64,000 nucleotides of DNA, from the NCBI GenBank assembly GCA_964495885.1, contig CAZBWO010000002.1, positions 180,401-244,400 of the forward strand, written 5' to 3'. The stretch comes from PALG01 sp964495885 (GTDB lineage: Bacteria; Bacteroidota; Bacteroidia; Flavobacteriales; Flavobacteriaceae). The translations under genes were made by a program, and so were the position numbers. Of the stretch, positions 50,982-60,432 are shown one piece after another (position 1 is the stretch's first letter; each line of letters starts with the position of its first letter). The notes below the pieces were generated by a model, which was not told where the DNA came from, ran no database searches, and was given only the letters and a program-made list of their open reading frames with translations.

Positions 50982-52493
50982 ATGGAATATCATCATTATA
51001 TAAGTACAGACTTGCTTACCTTGTCTATCATTAAAGAGCTTCTGGAGCAACATAAAAAAATAGCCTTATCTGAAGAAGCGGTTGTAAACATTAATAAATC
51101 CCATGATTACCTTAGGGATAAAATAAAAGATCAAGAAACCCCTATCTACGGAATAAACACGGGATTTGGTTCACTCTGTGATGTAAAAATATCTACAGAA
51201 AATTTAAAGAAATTACAAGAAAACTTAGTGATGTCTCATGCTTGTGGAACAGGTGAGAAGGTTCCGCCAGAGATTGTGAAAATAATGTTGTTGTTGAAAA
51301 TACAATCATTGAGTTATGGGTACAGCGGGGTTCAACTTTCCACCGTACAACGATTAATTGATTTTTACAACCATGATGTGATTCCTGTGGTCTATGAGCA
51401 GGGAAGTCTGGGAGCATCTGGGGACTTGGCGCCTCTTGCACACTTGTCATTACCACTTCTTGGAAAAGGGGAAGTCTATGAGGGGGATTCCATAAAACCG
51501 GCAAATGAGGTTTTGGCTAAGCATGACTGGGAGCCCGTTTCCTTAGAGGCAAAGGAAGGTTTAGCTTTATTAAATGGTACACAGTTCATGAGTGCATACG
51601 GTGTATATTGTTTGCTGAAAGGATATAAACTCTCCTATCTAGCTGATTTAATCGCTTCGGTATCCTTGGATGCCTTTAACTGTAATATGAGCCCATTTCA
51701 GCCATTGGTCCATATGATTCGTCCGCACCGCGGACAGGTAAAAACCGCTGAGCGTATTTTGGAATTTTTGGAGGGAAGTGAAATTGCAGTTTCAGAGAAT
51801 AAAAAAGTACAGGACCCTTACAGTTTCCGATGCATTCCTCAAGTTCATGGTGCTACTAGGGATACGCTTTTGTATGCGCAAAAAACCTTCAAAACAGAAA
51901 TAAATTCGGTCACAGACAATCCCAATATCTTTACTGCAGAAGATCAAATAATTTCTGGTGGAAATTTTCACGGTCAGCCCTTGGCACTAGCCTTGGATTA
52001 TTTAGCTATTGCATTTTCGGAGTTGGGAAATATCTCTGAAAGGCGAACCTATCAATTGGTTTCCGGGTTACGTGATTTGCCAGACTTTTTGGTGAACAAC
52101 CCGGGGCTTAATAGTGGTTTTATGATACCGCAATATACTGCGGCAAGCATTGTGAGTCAAAATAAGCAATTGGCAACCCCAGCTTCCGTAGATTCCATTG
52201 TATCCTCCAATGGACAAGAAGACCATGTAAGTATGGGGGCAAATGCAGCCACCAAATGCCGTAAAGTACTGCATAATCTTGAAACTATCTTGGGGATTGA
52301 ATTAATGAATGCTTCCCAAGCCTTAGCTTTTCGGGCTCCATTAAAGACCTCTCCATTGTTGGAACAATTCTTGGCTCAATTTAGAAAAGATGTCCCATTT
52401 GTTGCTGAAGACAGATTACTTTCGGAAGATATGAGAAAGGCTTTTTGGTTTTTGGAAAGCTTTCAGATTGAAAGTGATTTGTTGTTTGAATAG
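50982..52493 (+). CDS. hutH: Histidine ammonia-lyase
   Basis: Deaminates histidine to urocanate. The 503 residues are typical. The cofactor MIO forms from A145-S146-G147 within GSLGASGDLAPLAHLSLP. YGINTGFGSLCD (near 49), QDPYS-type VQDPYSFRCIPQVHGA (near 282) and TDNPNIF confirm the family. hutU, hutI and hutG are not adjacent, so this may be a dispersed pathway gene, or the enzyme may feed another route; HAL rather than tyrosine ammonia-lyase is inferred from overall similarity. Confidence 0.9.
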   Translation: MEYHHYISTDLLTLSIIKELLEQHKKIALSEEAVVNINKSHDYLRDKIKDQETPIYGINTGFGSLCDVKISTENLKKLQENLVMSHACGTGEKVPPEIVKIMLLLKIQSLSYGYSGVQLSTVQRLIDFYNHDVIPVVYEQGSLGASGDLAPLAHLSLPLLGKGEVYEGDSIKPANEVLAKHDWEPVSLEAKEGLALLNGTQFMSAYGVYCLLKGYKLSYLADLIASVSLDAFNCNMSPFQPLVHMIRPHRGQVKTAERILEFLEGSEIAVSENKKVQDPYSFRCIPQVHGATRDTLLYAQKTFKTEINSVTDNPNIFTAEDQIISGGNFHGQPLALALDYLAIAFSELGNISERRTYQLVSGLRDLPDFLVNNPGLNSGFMIPQYTAASIVSQNKQLATPASVDSIVSSNGQEDHVSMGANAATKCRKVLHNLETILGIELMNASQALAFRAPLKTSPLLEQFLAQFRKDVPFVAEDRLLSEDMRKAFWFLESFQIESDLLFE

Positions 52494-52538
52494 ATGATTT
52501 TAACAATACAGGTTATATATAGTTTGTTAATCTAATGT

Positions 52539-52934
52539 TTACTTCTCTGTAGTGTTGTATTCACTTTCACTATTAACTACTTCCTTCACCCATTTGATTG
52601 CCTTATCAAGGTTTTTAAAGGTTTTGAACGGCTTGTCTAAAAACAATTTTTCAACCTGTGCATTTGAGAGGTTTACAGGATTATTTGAAACAATTGCAAA
52701 TGCTACGAGATTTGGTATTTTGGAAGTTTTCAAATAGACCCTTGGATCTACGGAATAGGAATTTATTCTATGGGTTATGTAACCAAACTTACGGTTTGCA
52801 AAATAACTTTCGGAAATTTCTACAAGTGACTTGTTATGTTTGGGAGAAACAGTAACTCCTTCATCCATGATAGCCTTTACGTAATTATCATGAATCTCAA
52901 GGACCCCAAATTCATATTGTAACTTGATAATCAA
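52539..52934 (-). CDS. STAS/SpoIIAA-like hypothetical protein (paralogue 2)
   Basis: A 131-residue cytoplasmic protein homologous to that at 38721-39113. Shared features: FGVLEIHDNYVKAIMDEGV, SYFANRKFGYITHRINSYSVDP (the SY..R.F..I..R...Y..DP block), EKLF, and the end FKNLDKAIKWVKEV. The C-terminus is a charged tail. Function unknown. It lies 42 bases downstream of clpC on the same strand and might be co-transcribed with it. Confidence 0.65.
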   Translation of the reverse strand: MIIKLQYEFGVLEIHDNYVKAIMDEGVTVSPKHNKSLVEISESYFANRKFGYITHRINSYSVDPRVYLKTSKIPNLVAFAIVSNNPVNLSNAQVEKLFLDKPFKTFKNLDKAIKWVKEVVNSESEYNTTEK

Positions 52935-52976
52935 TTATTTGATTTTCAATAAATTTACAAATAATTGAATTACAGT

Positions 52977-55523
52977 TTATGATTCAGTAGGATTTTTTTG
53001 CTTTTTAATCTTTACAAAAAGTTCTTCTTTCTTTTTATCCAAGTCCATCGTAATGCTATCACCTTCCTTAAGCGTAGCGTTGATAATTTCTTCAGCTAAG
53101 GCATCTTCCACATACTTTTGAATAGCTCTTTTCAAAGGTCTGGCACCATAATCCTTGTCAAATCCTTTATTGGCGATGTAATCTTTAGCTTCATCTGTAA
53201 GATTTAGTTCATACCCAAGATCTTTGATTCTCGCAAACAGCTTGTTAAGTTCTATGTCAATGATCTTGTGAATGTGCTCACGTTCCAAGGGATTAAATAC
53301 CATTACGTCATCTACCCTGTTTAAAAATTCAGGAGCAAACGTTTTCTTCAAAGCATTTTCAATCACGCTCTTTGCATGTGAATCTGCTTGATCTGCTTTT
53401 GCAGAAGTACCAAATCCAACTCCTTGGCCAAAATCTTTCAGTCTTCTTGCGCCAATGTTGGAGGTCATGATAATTATTGTATTTCTGAAATCAATTTTAC
53501 GACCTAAACTATCAGTTAGATAACCATCATCCAGTACCTGCAACAGCATGTTGAAGACATCTGGGTGCGCTTTTTCAATTTCATCCAAGAGCACCACTGC
53601 ATAAGGTTTTCTTCTAATTTTTTCGGTGAGTTGTCCACCTTCTTCATAGCCTACATAACCTGGGGGTGCCCCAATAAGTCTTGAAACGGCAAATTTCTCC
53701 ATGTACTCACTCATATCGATTCGTACAAGAGCATTTTCGCTATCAAATAATTCTTGAGCCAATACTTTGGCCAACTGTGTTTTACCCACACCGGTTTGAC
53801 CTAGAAATATAAATGAACCAATAGGTTTGTTTGGGTCTTTTAAACCAGCGCGGTTTCGTTGTATGGCTTTTACTACTTTAGCAACCGCCTCATCCTGGCC
53901 AATCACTTTTCCTTTGATGCGATCGGGTAGGGCAGCTAATTTAGTGCTTTCGGTTTGTGCAATTCGATTAACGGGAACTCCCGTCATCATAGAAACAACT
54001 TCAGCCACATTTTCTTCGTCAACGGTCTCACGGTGAAGCTTAGATTCTTTTTCCCATATCTCTTGGGCAGTTGCTAATTCCTTCTCAAGTGTTTTTTCAT
54101 CATCACGGAGTTTTGCAGCCTCCTCATATTTTTGTTTTTTTACGACGGTGTTTTTTTCCGCACGTACTTCTTCCAGTTTTTTCTCAATCTCCAAAATTTT
54201 CTTTGGAACATGAATGTTGGTAATGTGTACTCTTGAGCCCGCTTCATCCATAGCATCTATTGCCTTATCTGGCAAAAAGCGGTCTGTCATGTACCTATTG
54301 GTAAGTTTTACACAGGCTTCAAGTGCATCTTCTGTATAGGTGACATTATGGTGTGCTTCATACTTATCGCGAATATTATGAAGTATTTCAATAGTTTGTT
54401 CTACGGTAGTAGGCTCTACCAATACTTTTTGAAATCTTCTTTCCAGCGCACCATCTTTTTCAATATATTGACGGTATTCATCCAATGTTGTTGCTCCAAT
54501 ACATTGTATTTCCCCTCTTGCTAAGGCAGGTTTAAACATATTAGAGGCATCTAAAGAACCTGTTGCGCCTCCTGCGCCAACAATGGTGTGTATTTCATCA
54601 ATGAACAGGATAATGTCATCATTCTTTTCCAACTCATTCATTACAGCCTTCATACGCTCTTCAAACTGACCGCGATATTTGGTCCCAGCCACTAAACTTG
54701 CAAGATCTAAGGTCACAACTCTTTTATCGTACAAAATCCTGGAAACTTTCCGCTGAATGATTCGGAGGGCTAATCCTTCTGCAATTGCAGATTTTCCTAC
54801 ACCAGGTTCACCAATGAGTAGGGGATTGTTTTTCTTTCTTCTACTTAAGATTTGGGAAACACGTTGTATTTCTTCTTCCCTTCCAACAACGGGGTCTAAC
54901 TTTCCATCTTCCGCAAGAGCAGTTAAATCACGCCCAAAATTATCCAATACAGGAGTTTTGGATTTTTTATTTCCTTTATTGGAAGATGTAAATAGGTTTT
55001 CTTTGTCGTCTTCGGAAGAATTTCCTTCATCTTCACTAGAAAAGGACTCTGCAGTTGGTTCTATAAAATCTTCGTCTTTTGTAATCATTTGCTTGAATTG
55101 ATCTTTCACCCCGTCATAATCAACCTTCATTTTGTGAAGCAATTTTGTGGTAGGGTCATTTTCATTCCTTAGGATACACAATAACAAATGTGCGGTATTA
55201 ATAGAATTGCTTTGAAATAGCTTTGCTTCTAAAAAAGTAGTTTTCAGGGCACGCTCTGCTTGGCGTGTAAGATGTAAGTTTTTTTTATCGTTGGTAGTTT
55301 GCGGTGCGTTGGGGTTCGCAGGACTTAGAATCTCTACTTTTCTACGCAGGTTATTTAAGTCAACCTCAAGGGCATTTAAAATACTTACCGCCTTTCCATT
55401 ACCGTCACGTAAAAGTCCCAACATAAGATGTTCGGTGCCAATAAAATCATGCCCTAAACGAAGGGCTTCTTCTTTACTAAACGCAATTACGTCTTTAACT
55501 CTTGGGGAAAAATTATCATCCAT
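52977..55523 (-). CDS. clpC: ClpC-type ATP-dependent chaperone
   Basis: AAA+ unfoldase that feeds substrates to ClpP. It has 848 residues: Clp_N repeat domain (about 1-145; FIGTEHLMLGLLRDG), an acidic serine-rich linker (about 155-190), D1 with Walker A GEPGVGKSAIAEGL (about 233), a short coiled-coil middle domain with a UvrB/UvrC-like KKQKYEEAAKLRDDEKT segment (about 445-470), and D2 with Walker A GQTGVGKTQLAK (about 574). The middle domain is the short ClpC kind rather than the long ClpB kind. No mcsA/mcsB/ctsR genes are adjacent. Confidence 0.95.
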   Translation of the reverse strand: MDDNFSPRVKDVIAFSKEEALRLGHDFIGTEHLMLGLLRDGNGKAVSILNALEVDLNNLRRKVEILSPANPNAPQTTNDKKNLHLTRQAERALKTTFLEAKLFQSNSINTAHLLLCILRNENDPTTKLLHKMKVDYDGVKDQFKQMITKDEDFIEPTAESFSSEDEGNSSEDDKENLFTSSNKGNKKSKTPVLDNFGRDLTALAEDGKLDPVVGREEEIQRVSQILSRRKKNNPLLIGEPGVGKSAIAEGLALRIIQRKVSRILYDKRVVTLDLASLVAGTKYRGQFEERMKAVMNELEKNDDIILFIDEIHTIVGAGGATGSLDASNMFKPALARGEIQCIGATTLDEYRQYIEKDGALERRFQKVLVEPTTVEQTIEILHNIRDKYEAHHNVTYTEDALEACVKLTNRYMTDRFLPDKAIDAMDEAGSRVHITNIHVPKKILEIEKKLEEVRAEKNTVVKKQKYEEAAKLRDDEKTLEKELATAQEIWEKESKLHRETVDEENVAEVVSMMTGVPVNRIAQTESTKLAALPDRIKGKVIGQDEAVAKVVKAIQRNRAGLKDPNKPIGSFIFLGQTGVGKTQLAKVLAQELFDSENALVRIDMSEYMEKFAVSRLIGAPPGYVGYEEGGQLTEKIRRKPYAVVLLDEIEKAHPDVFNMLLQVLDDGYLTDSLGRKIDFRNTIIIMTSNIGARRLKDFGQGVGFGTSAKADQADSHAKSVIENALKKTFAPEFLNRVDDVMVFNPLEREHIHKIIDIELNKLFARIKDLGYELNLTDEAKDYIANKGFDKDYGARPLKRAIQKYVEDALAEEIINATLKEGDSITMDLDKKKEELFVKIKKQKNPTES

Positions 55524-55652
55524 AAATACAATCTCCTAAATATCAACTTTGGTTAAATATACCTAGAATATTTGACAAATTTCATGCCTTAATATTCCTC
55601 CACTGTAAATGGAAGGAAAATTTAACAAAAACAAAAGCCTAAAGTACAATAG

Positions 55653-55661
55653 TTATCCACC
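55653..55661 (+). promoter_or_regulatory. DnaA-box-like sequence in the clpC-gyrA gap
   Basis: TTATCCACC differs by one base from the DnaA box TTATCCACA. It stands alone in a 255-base AT-rich gap between divergent clpC and gyrA, without a cluster, so it is not evidence of an origin. It could be fortuitous. Confidence 0.3.
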
Positions 55662-55778
55662 GATTGCAACTAAATTTTTGTTAATAAAATAGTGAATAAT
55701 ACCCCTCAAAAAACCCTGTAAAACCTAATAAATAGTGTAAATTGCTTTCTTAGTTAATTATGTAAAAATTTATCGTAA

Positions 55779-58310
55779 ATGCTTATGGCTGAAGGTGAAA
55801 AATTAATACCGATTAATATTGAAGATGAGATGAAATCGGCTTACATCGATTACTCGATGTCCGTCATTGTGTCACGTGCCCTTCCTGATGTTCGGGATGG
55901 AATGAAACCCGTTCATCGTAGAGTACTATTTGGAATGCACGAATTGGGTGTTCGTTCTAATAGTTCTTATAAAAAATCAGCAAGAATTGTTGGGGAAGTA
56001 CTGGGTAAGTACCACCCGCATGGTGATACGTCTGTATATGATGCCATGGTACGTATGGCCCAAGAATGGAGTCTAAGGTATATGCTTGTGGATGGCCAAG
56101 GAAACTTTGGCTCGATAGATGGCGATAGTCCAGCAGCTATGCGTTATACCGAAGCCCGTATGCAGAAGATTTCAGAGGATATGCTGGCCGATATCGATAA
56201 AGAAACGGTTGACCATCAGCTTAATTTTGATGATACCTTAAAAGAGCCAACGGTTCTTCCAACGAAGATCCCAGGATTGCTTATCAATGGAGCTTCCGGT
56301 ATTGCAGTAGGAATGGCGACCAATATGCCGCCGCACAACCTTTCCGAAGTAATTGACGGAACAATTGCTTACATTGAAAATAATGATATTGAAATTGATG
56401 AGTTGATGCAACACATCAAGGCACCAGATTTCCCAACTGGGGGAATTATTTACGGCTATGAAGGAGTAAGGGAAGCGTTCCATACGGGAAGAGGCCGTGT
56501 GGTTATGAGAGGAAAAGCTTCTTTTGAGGAAGTCAACGGACGGGAAGCAATTATTGTGACTGAAATTCCATACCAAGTCAATAAGGCAGATATGATTAAG
56601 AAAACTGCCGATTTGGTAAACGATAAAAAAATTGAAGGGATTTCCAATATTAGGGATGAATCAGACCGAAAAGGAATGCGCATTGTTTATTTATTAAAGA
56701 GAGACGCCATTCCAAACATTGTACTAAACATGTTGTTTAAGTACACGCCACTTCAATCCAGTTTCAGTGTGAATAACATTGCTTTGGTAAATGGCAGACC
56801 AGAAATGCTTAATCTGAAGGATCTCATCCATCATTTTGTAGAGCATAGACATGAAGTGGTTACCAGAAGAACTGAATATTTGCTTCGAAAGGCTGAGGAA
56901 CGTGCACATATTCTTGAAGGGTTGATTATTGCTTCAGATAATATTGATGAAGTAATTGCTTTAATCCGTGCTTCTGCAAATGCAGATGAAGCAAGGGAGA
57001 AATTGATGACTACATTCGAACTTACCGAAATTCAGGCGAAGGCGATTGTGGAAATGCGACTAAGACAGTTAACTGGTCTTGAACAGGATAAGCTGCGTAC
57101 AGAGTATGATGAATTGATGAAAACTATTGAAGACTACAAAGATATCCTTGCTAGAAAAGAACGCAGGATGGATATTATTAAGGAAGAGCTTCAAGATGTG
57201 AAAGATCGTTATGGTGATGAAAGACGCTCAGAGATTGAATATGCGGGAGGGGATGTAAGCATCACAGATTTAATCCCAGATGAACAAGTGGTGATTACCA
57301 TTTCTCATGCAGGATACATAAAACGAACTTCCCTTACGGAATATAAAACCCAAAACAGGGGAGGGGTAGGTCAGAAAGCCTCGTCTACTAGAAACGAAGA
57401 CTTTTTGGAGGATATGTTTGTGGGTACCAACCACCAATACATGCTATTCTTTACGCAAAAAGGAAAATGTTTTTGGATGCGGGTGTTTGAAATCCCAGAA
57501 GGAAGCAGAACGTCTAAGGGTAGGGCAATTCAAAACCTTATCAATATAGAGCCAGATGATAAAGTGAAGGCATTTATATGTACACAGGATTTGAAGGATG
57601 AAGAGTACATTAACAATCACTATGTAATTATGGCTACCAAAAAAGGGCAGGTAAAGAAAACGCCTTTGGAACAATATTCTAGACCAAGAACCAATGGAAT
57701 CATTGCCATTAACATTAAAGATGGAGATGAACTCCTTGAGGCGAAACTTACCACCGGTGATAGTCAAGTAATGCTCGCGGTTAAATCTGGAAAGGCAATT
57801 AGATTTGAAGAAGAGAAAACCCGTCCTATGGGTCGTGGTGCTTCTGGTGTACGTGGAATTAAATTAGGAAGCGATGCAGATGAGGTAATAGGAATGATTG
57901 CGATTAACGATGACTCTACTGATGTTTTGGTGGTTTCTGAAAATGGATACGGAAAACGTTCCAGTATAGAGGACTACAGAATTACCAATAGAGGAGGAAA
58001 AGGAGTGAAAACTATTAATATTACTGAAAAAACTGGTAATTTAGTAGCCATTAAGAATGTTGCGGATACTGATGACTTAATGATCATCAATAAATCAGGA
58101 ATCGCTATTCGTATGGCTGTAGAAGATTTACGTGTTATGGGTCGTGCTACCCAAGGCGTAAAATTAATTAGAGTGCGGGAAGATGATTCTATTGCAGCAG
58201 TAGCTAAAGTTGTTAATGATGATGATGATATGGAGGACATGGATGACACTACTACAGAAAGTGGCACAGCAATTGATAAGAACGAAACAAAAAATAATTT
58301 AGAAGATTAA
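55779..58310 (+). CDS. gyrA: DNA gyrase subunit A
   Basis: Breaks and rejoins DNA in the supercoiling enzyme. It has 843 residues (start ATG at 55779; a second ATG six bases on is equally possible). The N-terminal SAYIDYSMSVIVSRALPDVRDG is the family signature, and the active tyrosine is Y123 in MRYTEA. The quinolone-determining region reads HPHGDTSVYDAM, with Thr (residue ~84) where E. coli has Ser83. The C-terminal pinwheel (about 510-815) holds a GyrA-box-like QNRGGVG and other repeats such as NRGGKG and RGASG. The tail is acidic (DDDDMEDMDD). Confidence 0.97.
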   Translation: MLMAEGEKLIPINIEDEMKSAYIDYSMSVIVSRALPDVRDGMKPVHRRVLFGMHELGVRSNSSYKKSARIVGEVLGKYHPHGDTSVYDAMVRMAQEWSLRYMLVDGQGNFGSIDGDSPAAMRYTEARMQKISEDMLADIDKETVDHQLNFDDTLKEPTVLPTKIPGLLINGASGIAVGMATNMPPHNLSEVIDGTIAYIENNDIEIDELMQHIKAPDFPTGGIIYGYEGVREAFHTGRGRVVMRGKASFEEVNGREAIIVTEIPYQVNKADMIKKTADLVNDKKIEGISNIRDESDRKGMRIVYLLKRDAIPNIVLNMLFKYTPLQSSFSVNNIALVNGRPEMLNLKDLIHHFVEHRHEVVTRRTEYLLRKAEERAHILEGLIIASDNIDEVIALIRASANADEAREKLMTTFELTEIQAKAIVEMRLRQLTGLEQDKLRTEYDELMKTIEDYKDILARKERRMDIIKEELQDVKDRYGDERRSEIEYAGGDVSITDLIPDEQVVITISHAGYIKRTSLTEYKTQNRGGVGQKASSTRNEDFLEDMFVGTNHQYMLFFTQKGKCFWMRVFEIPEGSRTSKGRAIQNLINIEPDDKVKAFICTQDLKDEEYINNHYVIMATKKGQVKKTPLEQYSRPRTNGIIAINIKDGDELLEAKLTTGDSQVMLAVKSGKAIRFEEEKTRPMGRGASGVRGIKLGSDADEVIGMIAINDDSTDVLVVSENGYGKRSSIEDYRITNRGGKGVKTINITEKTGNLVAIKNVADTDDLMIINKSGIAIRMAVEDLRVMGRATQGVKLIRVREDDSIAAVAKVVNDDDDMEDMDDTTTESGTAIDKNETKNNLED

Positions 58311-58323
58311 AAATTCAATAAAA

Positions 58324-59598
58324 ATGAAAAAACTTTCAATATTGGCAGGACTATTTCTTATGGTACCTGCTATTTTAGTTGCGCAAAGTAAAGAAATCAA
58401 AAAAGCCAGTAAAGCGGTAGATAAGGGAAATATTGAAGAAGCCATTGGATATCTCAATGACGCTGAGAGTCTTTTAGGATCTGCAGAGAAAGATGATAAA
58501 GTTACATTTTATGTAGTGAAAGCAAAAGCATATACTGCTGATGCAGGTAAAAGTAATTTTGACAAAATGAAAGTTGCCGCTGAATCATTACTCAAAGTAC
58601 AAGAATTAGGGGGTAGTAGTAAACTTGAGAAAGAGATAAGTGATGCTAAACAAAACTTACGGGTCGCTTTGGTGAATAGTGCTATCGATGACCAAAATGC
58701 AAAGAACTATAACCGTGCTTCCGAAAAGCTGTATTTGAGTTATTCCGTCAATAAAAAAGACACCTCAGATCTATTTTATGCCGCTGGAAATGCAGTAAAT
58801 GCAAAGAATTATGATAAAGCATTGGAATATTATAATACGCTTTTGGATGTAGGATACACAGGAATCAAAAAAGAATATGTTGCTACTAATTTGGAAACCG
58901 GTGAAGTTGAAGCATTTTTTGATGAAGATGATCAAAAGACAGCACTGCTTACAGGCAATTATACCAATCCAACAGAGCGTATGTCTGAATCCGAACAAGG
59001 GGATATCTTGCAAAAAGTAACCTTAATCTATATCAGTCAAGGGAAAACAGACAAAGCCCAAGAATTAATGGCTGAAGCAAGAAAGGCAAATCCTGGCGAC
59101 GTTTCTTTGATGCGTGCGGATGCTGATTTGGCCTACAAGGTAGGGGATATGAAAAAGTACGATATGTTAATGAATGAGATTGTTAAAACAGATCCCAACA
59201 ATCCTGAACTTTTTTATAATCTTGGTGTAGGTGCTGCTCAATTAGGAGAAACTGAAAAGGCCATGGGATATTACCAAAAAGCATTACAGTTGAAACCAGA
59301 TTATGCTTTTGCCCATATTAATATTGCGGCTTTAATGTTGCAGAGTGAAGGGAAGATTGTAGAAGAAATGAATAGTCTGGGGAATTCTGCAGCAGACAAT
59401 AGGCGTTATGATGAGTTAAAGGAAGAACGTAAGAACTTATATAAAGAAGTAGTTCCTCACTTAGAAATTGCGGTGAAACAACGTGGTGAAAATGTAGAAT
59501 TGGTTAGAACCTTAATGAATATCTATAGCCAATTAGGGGAAGATGCAAAGTATAAAGAAATGCGTGCGAAATTGGAAGCACTTGAAGGTGGAAAATAA
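58324..59598 (+). CDS. Exported tetratricopeptide-repeat protein
   Basis: A 424-residue protein with a signal peptide (cleavage after LVAQ near 21). The N-terminal half has irregular helical hairpins (for example AVDKGNIEEAIGYLNDAE). The clearest TPR units lie around 240-345: NPELFYNLGVGAAQLGETEK and AMGYYQKALQLKPDYAFAHI. No catalytic motif. It is probably a periplasmic scaffold. It begins 13 bases after gyrA and may be transcribed from it. A strong terminator follows. Confidence 0.82.
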   Translation: MKKLSILAGLFLMVPAILVAQSKEIKKASKAVDKGNIEEAIGYLNDAESLLGSAEKDDKVTFYVVKAKAYTADAGKSNFDKMKVAAESLLKVQELGGSSKLEKEISDAKQNLRVALVNSAIDDQNAKNYNRASEKLYLSYSVNKKDTSDLFYAAGNAVNAKNYDKALEYYNTLLDVGYTGIKKEYVATNLETGEVEAFFDEDDQKTALLTGNYTNPTERMSESEQGDILQKVTLIYISQGKTDKAQELMAEARKANPGDVSLMRADADLAYKVGDMKKYDMLMNEIVKTDPNNPELFYNLGVGAAQLGETEKAMGYYQKALQLKPDYAFAHINIAALMLQSEGKIVEEMNSLGNSAADNRRYDELKEERKNLYKEVVPHLEIAVKQRGENVELVRTLMNIYSQLGEDAKYKEMRAKLEALEGGK

Positions 59599-59612
59599 TT
59601 TATGAAATCAAT

Positions 59613-59645
59613 AAAAAAGCCTCCATATTTTGGAGGCTTTTTTTA
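59613..59645. terminator. Bidirectional terminator
   Basis: AAAAAAGCCTCCA pairs with TGGAGGCTTTTTT around a TATTT loop. It ends the TPR gene on the plus strand and overlaps the stop codon of the minus-strand NlpC/P60 gene. Confidence 0.92.
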
Positions 59646-60392
59646 TATAATTTTTTTAATGACCCTAAGTTTATGGGAGTATTGCTTTTGGTCAACATTG
59701 AAAATACCAGTATGATCAATTCGGTCAACGCGAACATGGCCGTGGGCGTGAATGATATAGTGGTCTTTTAGGATAATGCCAACATGGGTAATACTTCCTT
59801 CCGAATTATCAAAAAAGGCAAGGTCTCCTGGCTCGCTTTCTTCAATAAAGCTAAGTGCTTCACCTTGTGTGGCCTGCTGGGAAGCATCCCTTTTCAATTG
59901 GTATCCATTTAGTTTGTAAACCATTTGGCTAAATCCACTGCAATCAATTCCAAAGGGAGATTTCCCACCCCATAAATACGGAGTGTTTAAATATAGCAAC
60001 GCTGTTTCAACAAGGGCAGATTTTGGTTTTTGCCCCGAAATGGTGTGTCCTTCAAATTTATGGCTCAGTAATGATAAAACATTCATATTGCTTCCCAGTA
60101 CCACCGACTGCAATTGCTGCACTTCATCTGTTACAAAATTGACTAAATCTGCTGATAATATGGGTGTTTCCGAAGAGAGGTCTTCAAAAAGTTCCTTTTC
60201 AATTTGAATAATTTGCTTATTGTCCATCCATCCTTCATATCCATCAAACATTAGGCGTATTCTACTCCATTTTTTGCGTTTTTCCAATATTTTGATAGAT
60301 TCTCCGTACAGCGCCTGTGTAACCATTTCTGAGGTGTCTGAAGGCTCTAACCTAATTGGAACAATGCTTAGATGGATGATGCCGTACTTCAT
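59643..60392 (-). CDS. C40-family NlpC/P60 peptidase
   Basis: A 249-residue putative cell-wall endopeptidase. I place the start at the ATG at 60392 because MKYGIIHLSIVPIRLEPS begins the SH3-like N-terminal domain (about 1-70); an ATG 54 bases upstream lies within the thiolase gene and adds no domain. The catalytic domain (about 130-249) shows GGKSPFGIDCSGFSQ with the catalytic cysteine, a TH-V histidine in THVGIILKD, and HAHGHVRVD with the third polar residue. No signal peptide is obvious, so export is unclear. Confidence 0.88.
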   Translation of the reverse strand: MKYGIIHLSIVPIRLEPSDTSEMVTQALYGESIKILEKRKKWSRIRLMFDGYEGWMDNKQIIQIEKELFEDLSSETPILSADLVNFVTDEVQQLQSVVLGSNMNVLSLLSHKFEGHTISGQKPKSALVETALLYLNTPYLWGGKSPFGIDCSGFSQMVYKLNGYQLKRDASQQATQGEALSFIEESEPGDLAFFDNSEGSITHVGIILKDHYIIHAHGHVRVDRIDHTGIFNVDQKQYSHKLRVIKKII

Positions 60393-60432
60393 GTGCAAGA
60401 ATAGGAGATTCCCAATTTTACAAAATGGTAGT

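Noticed and set aside
55653..55661. Replication origin near gyrA
   Set aside because: Only one DnaA-box-like 9-mer was found, with no repeats or dnaA/dnaN genes nearby.
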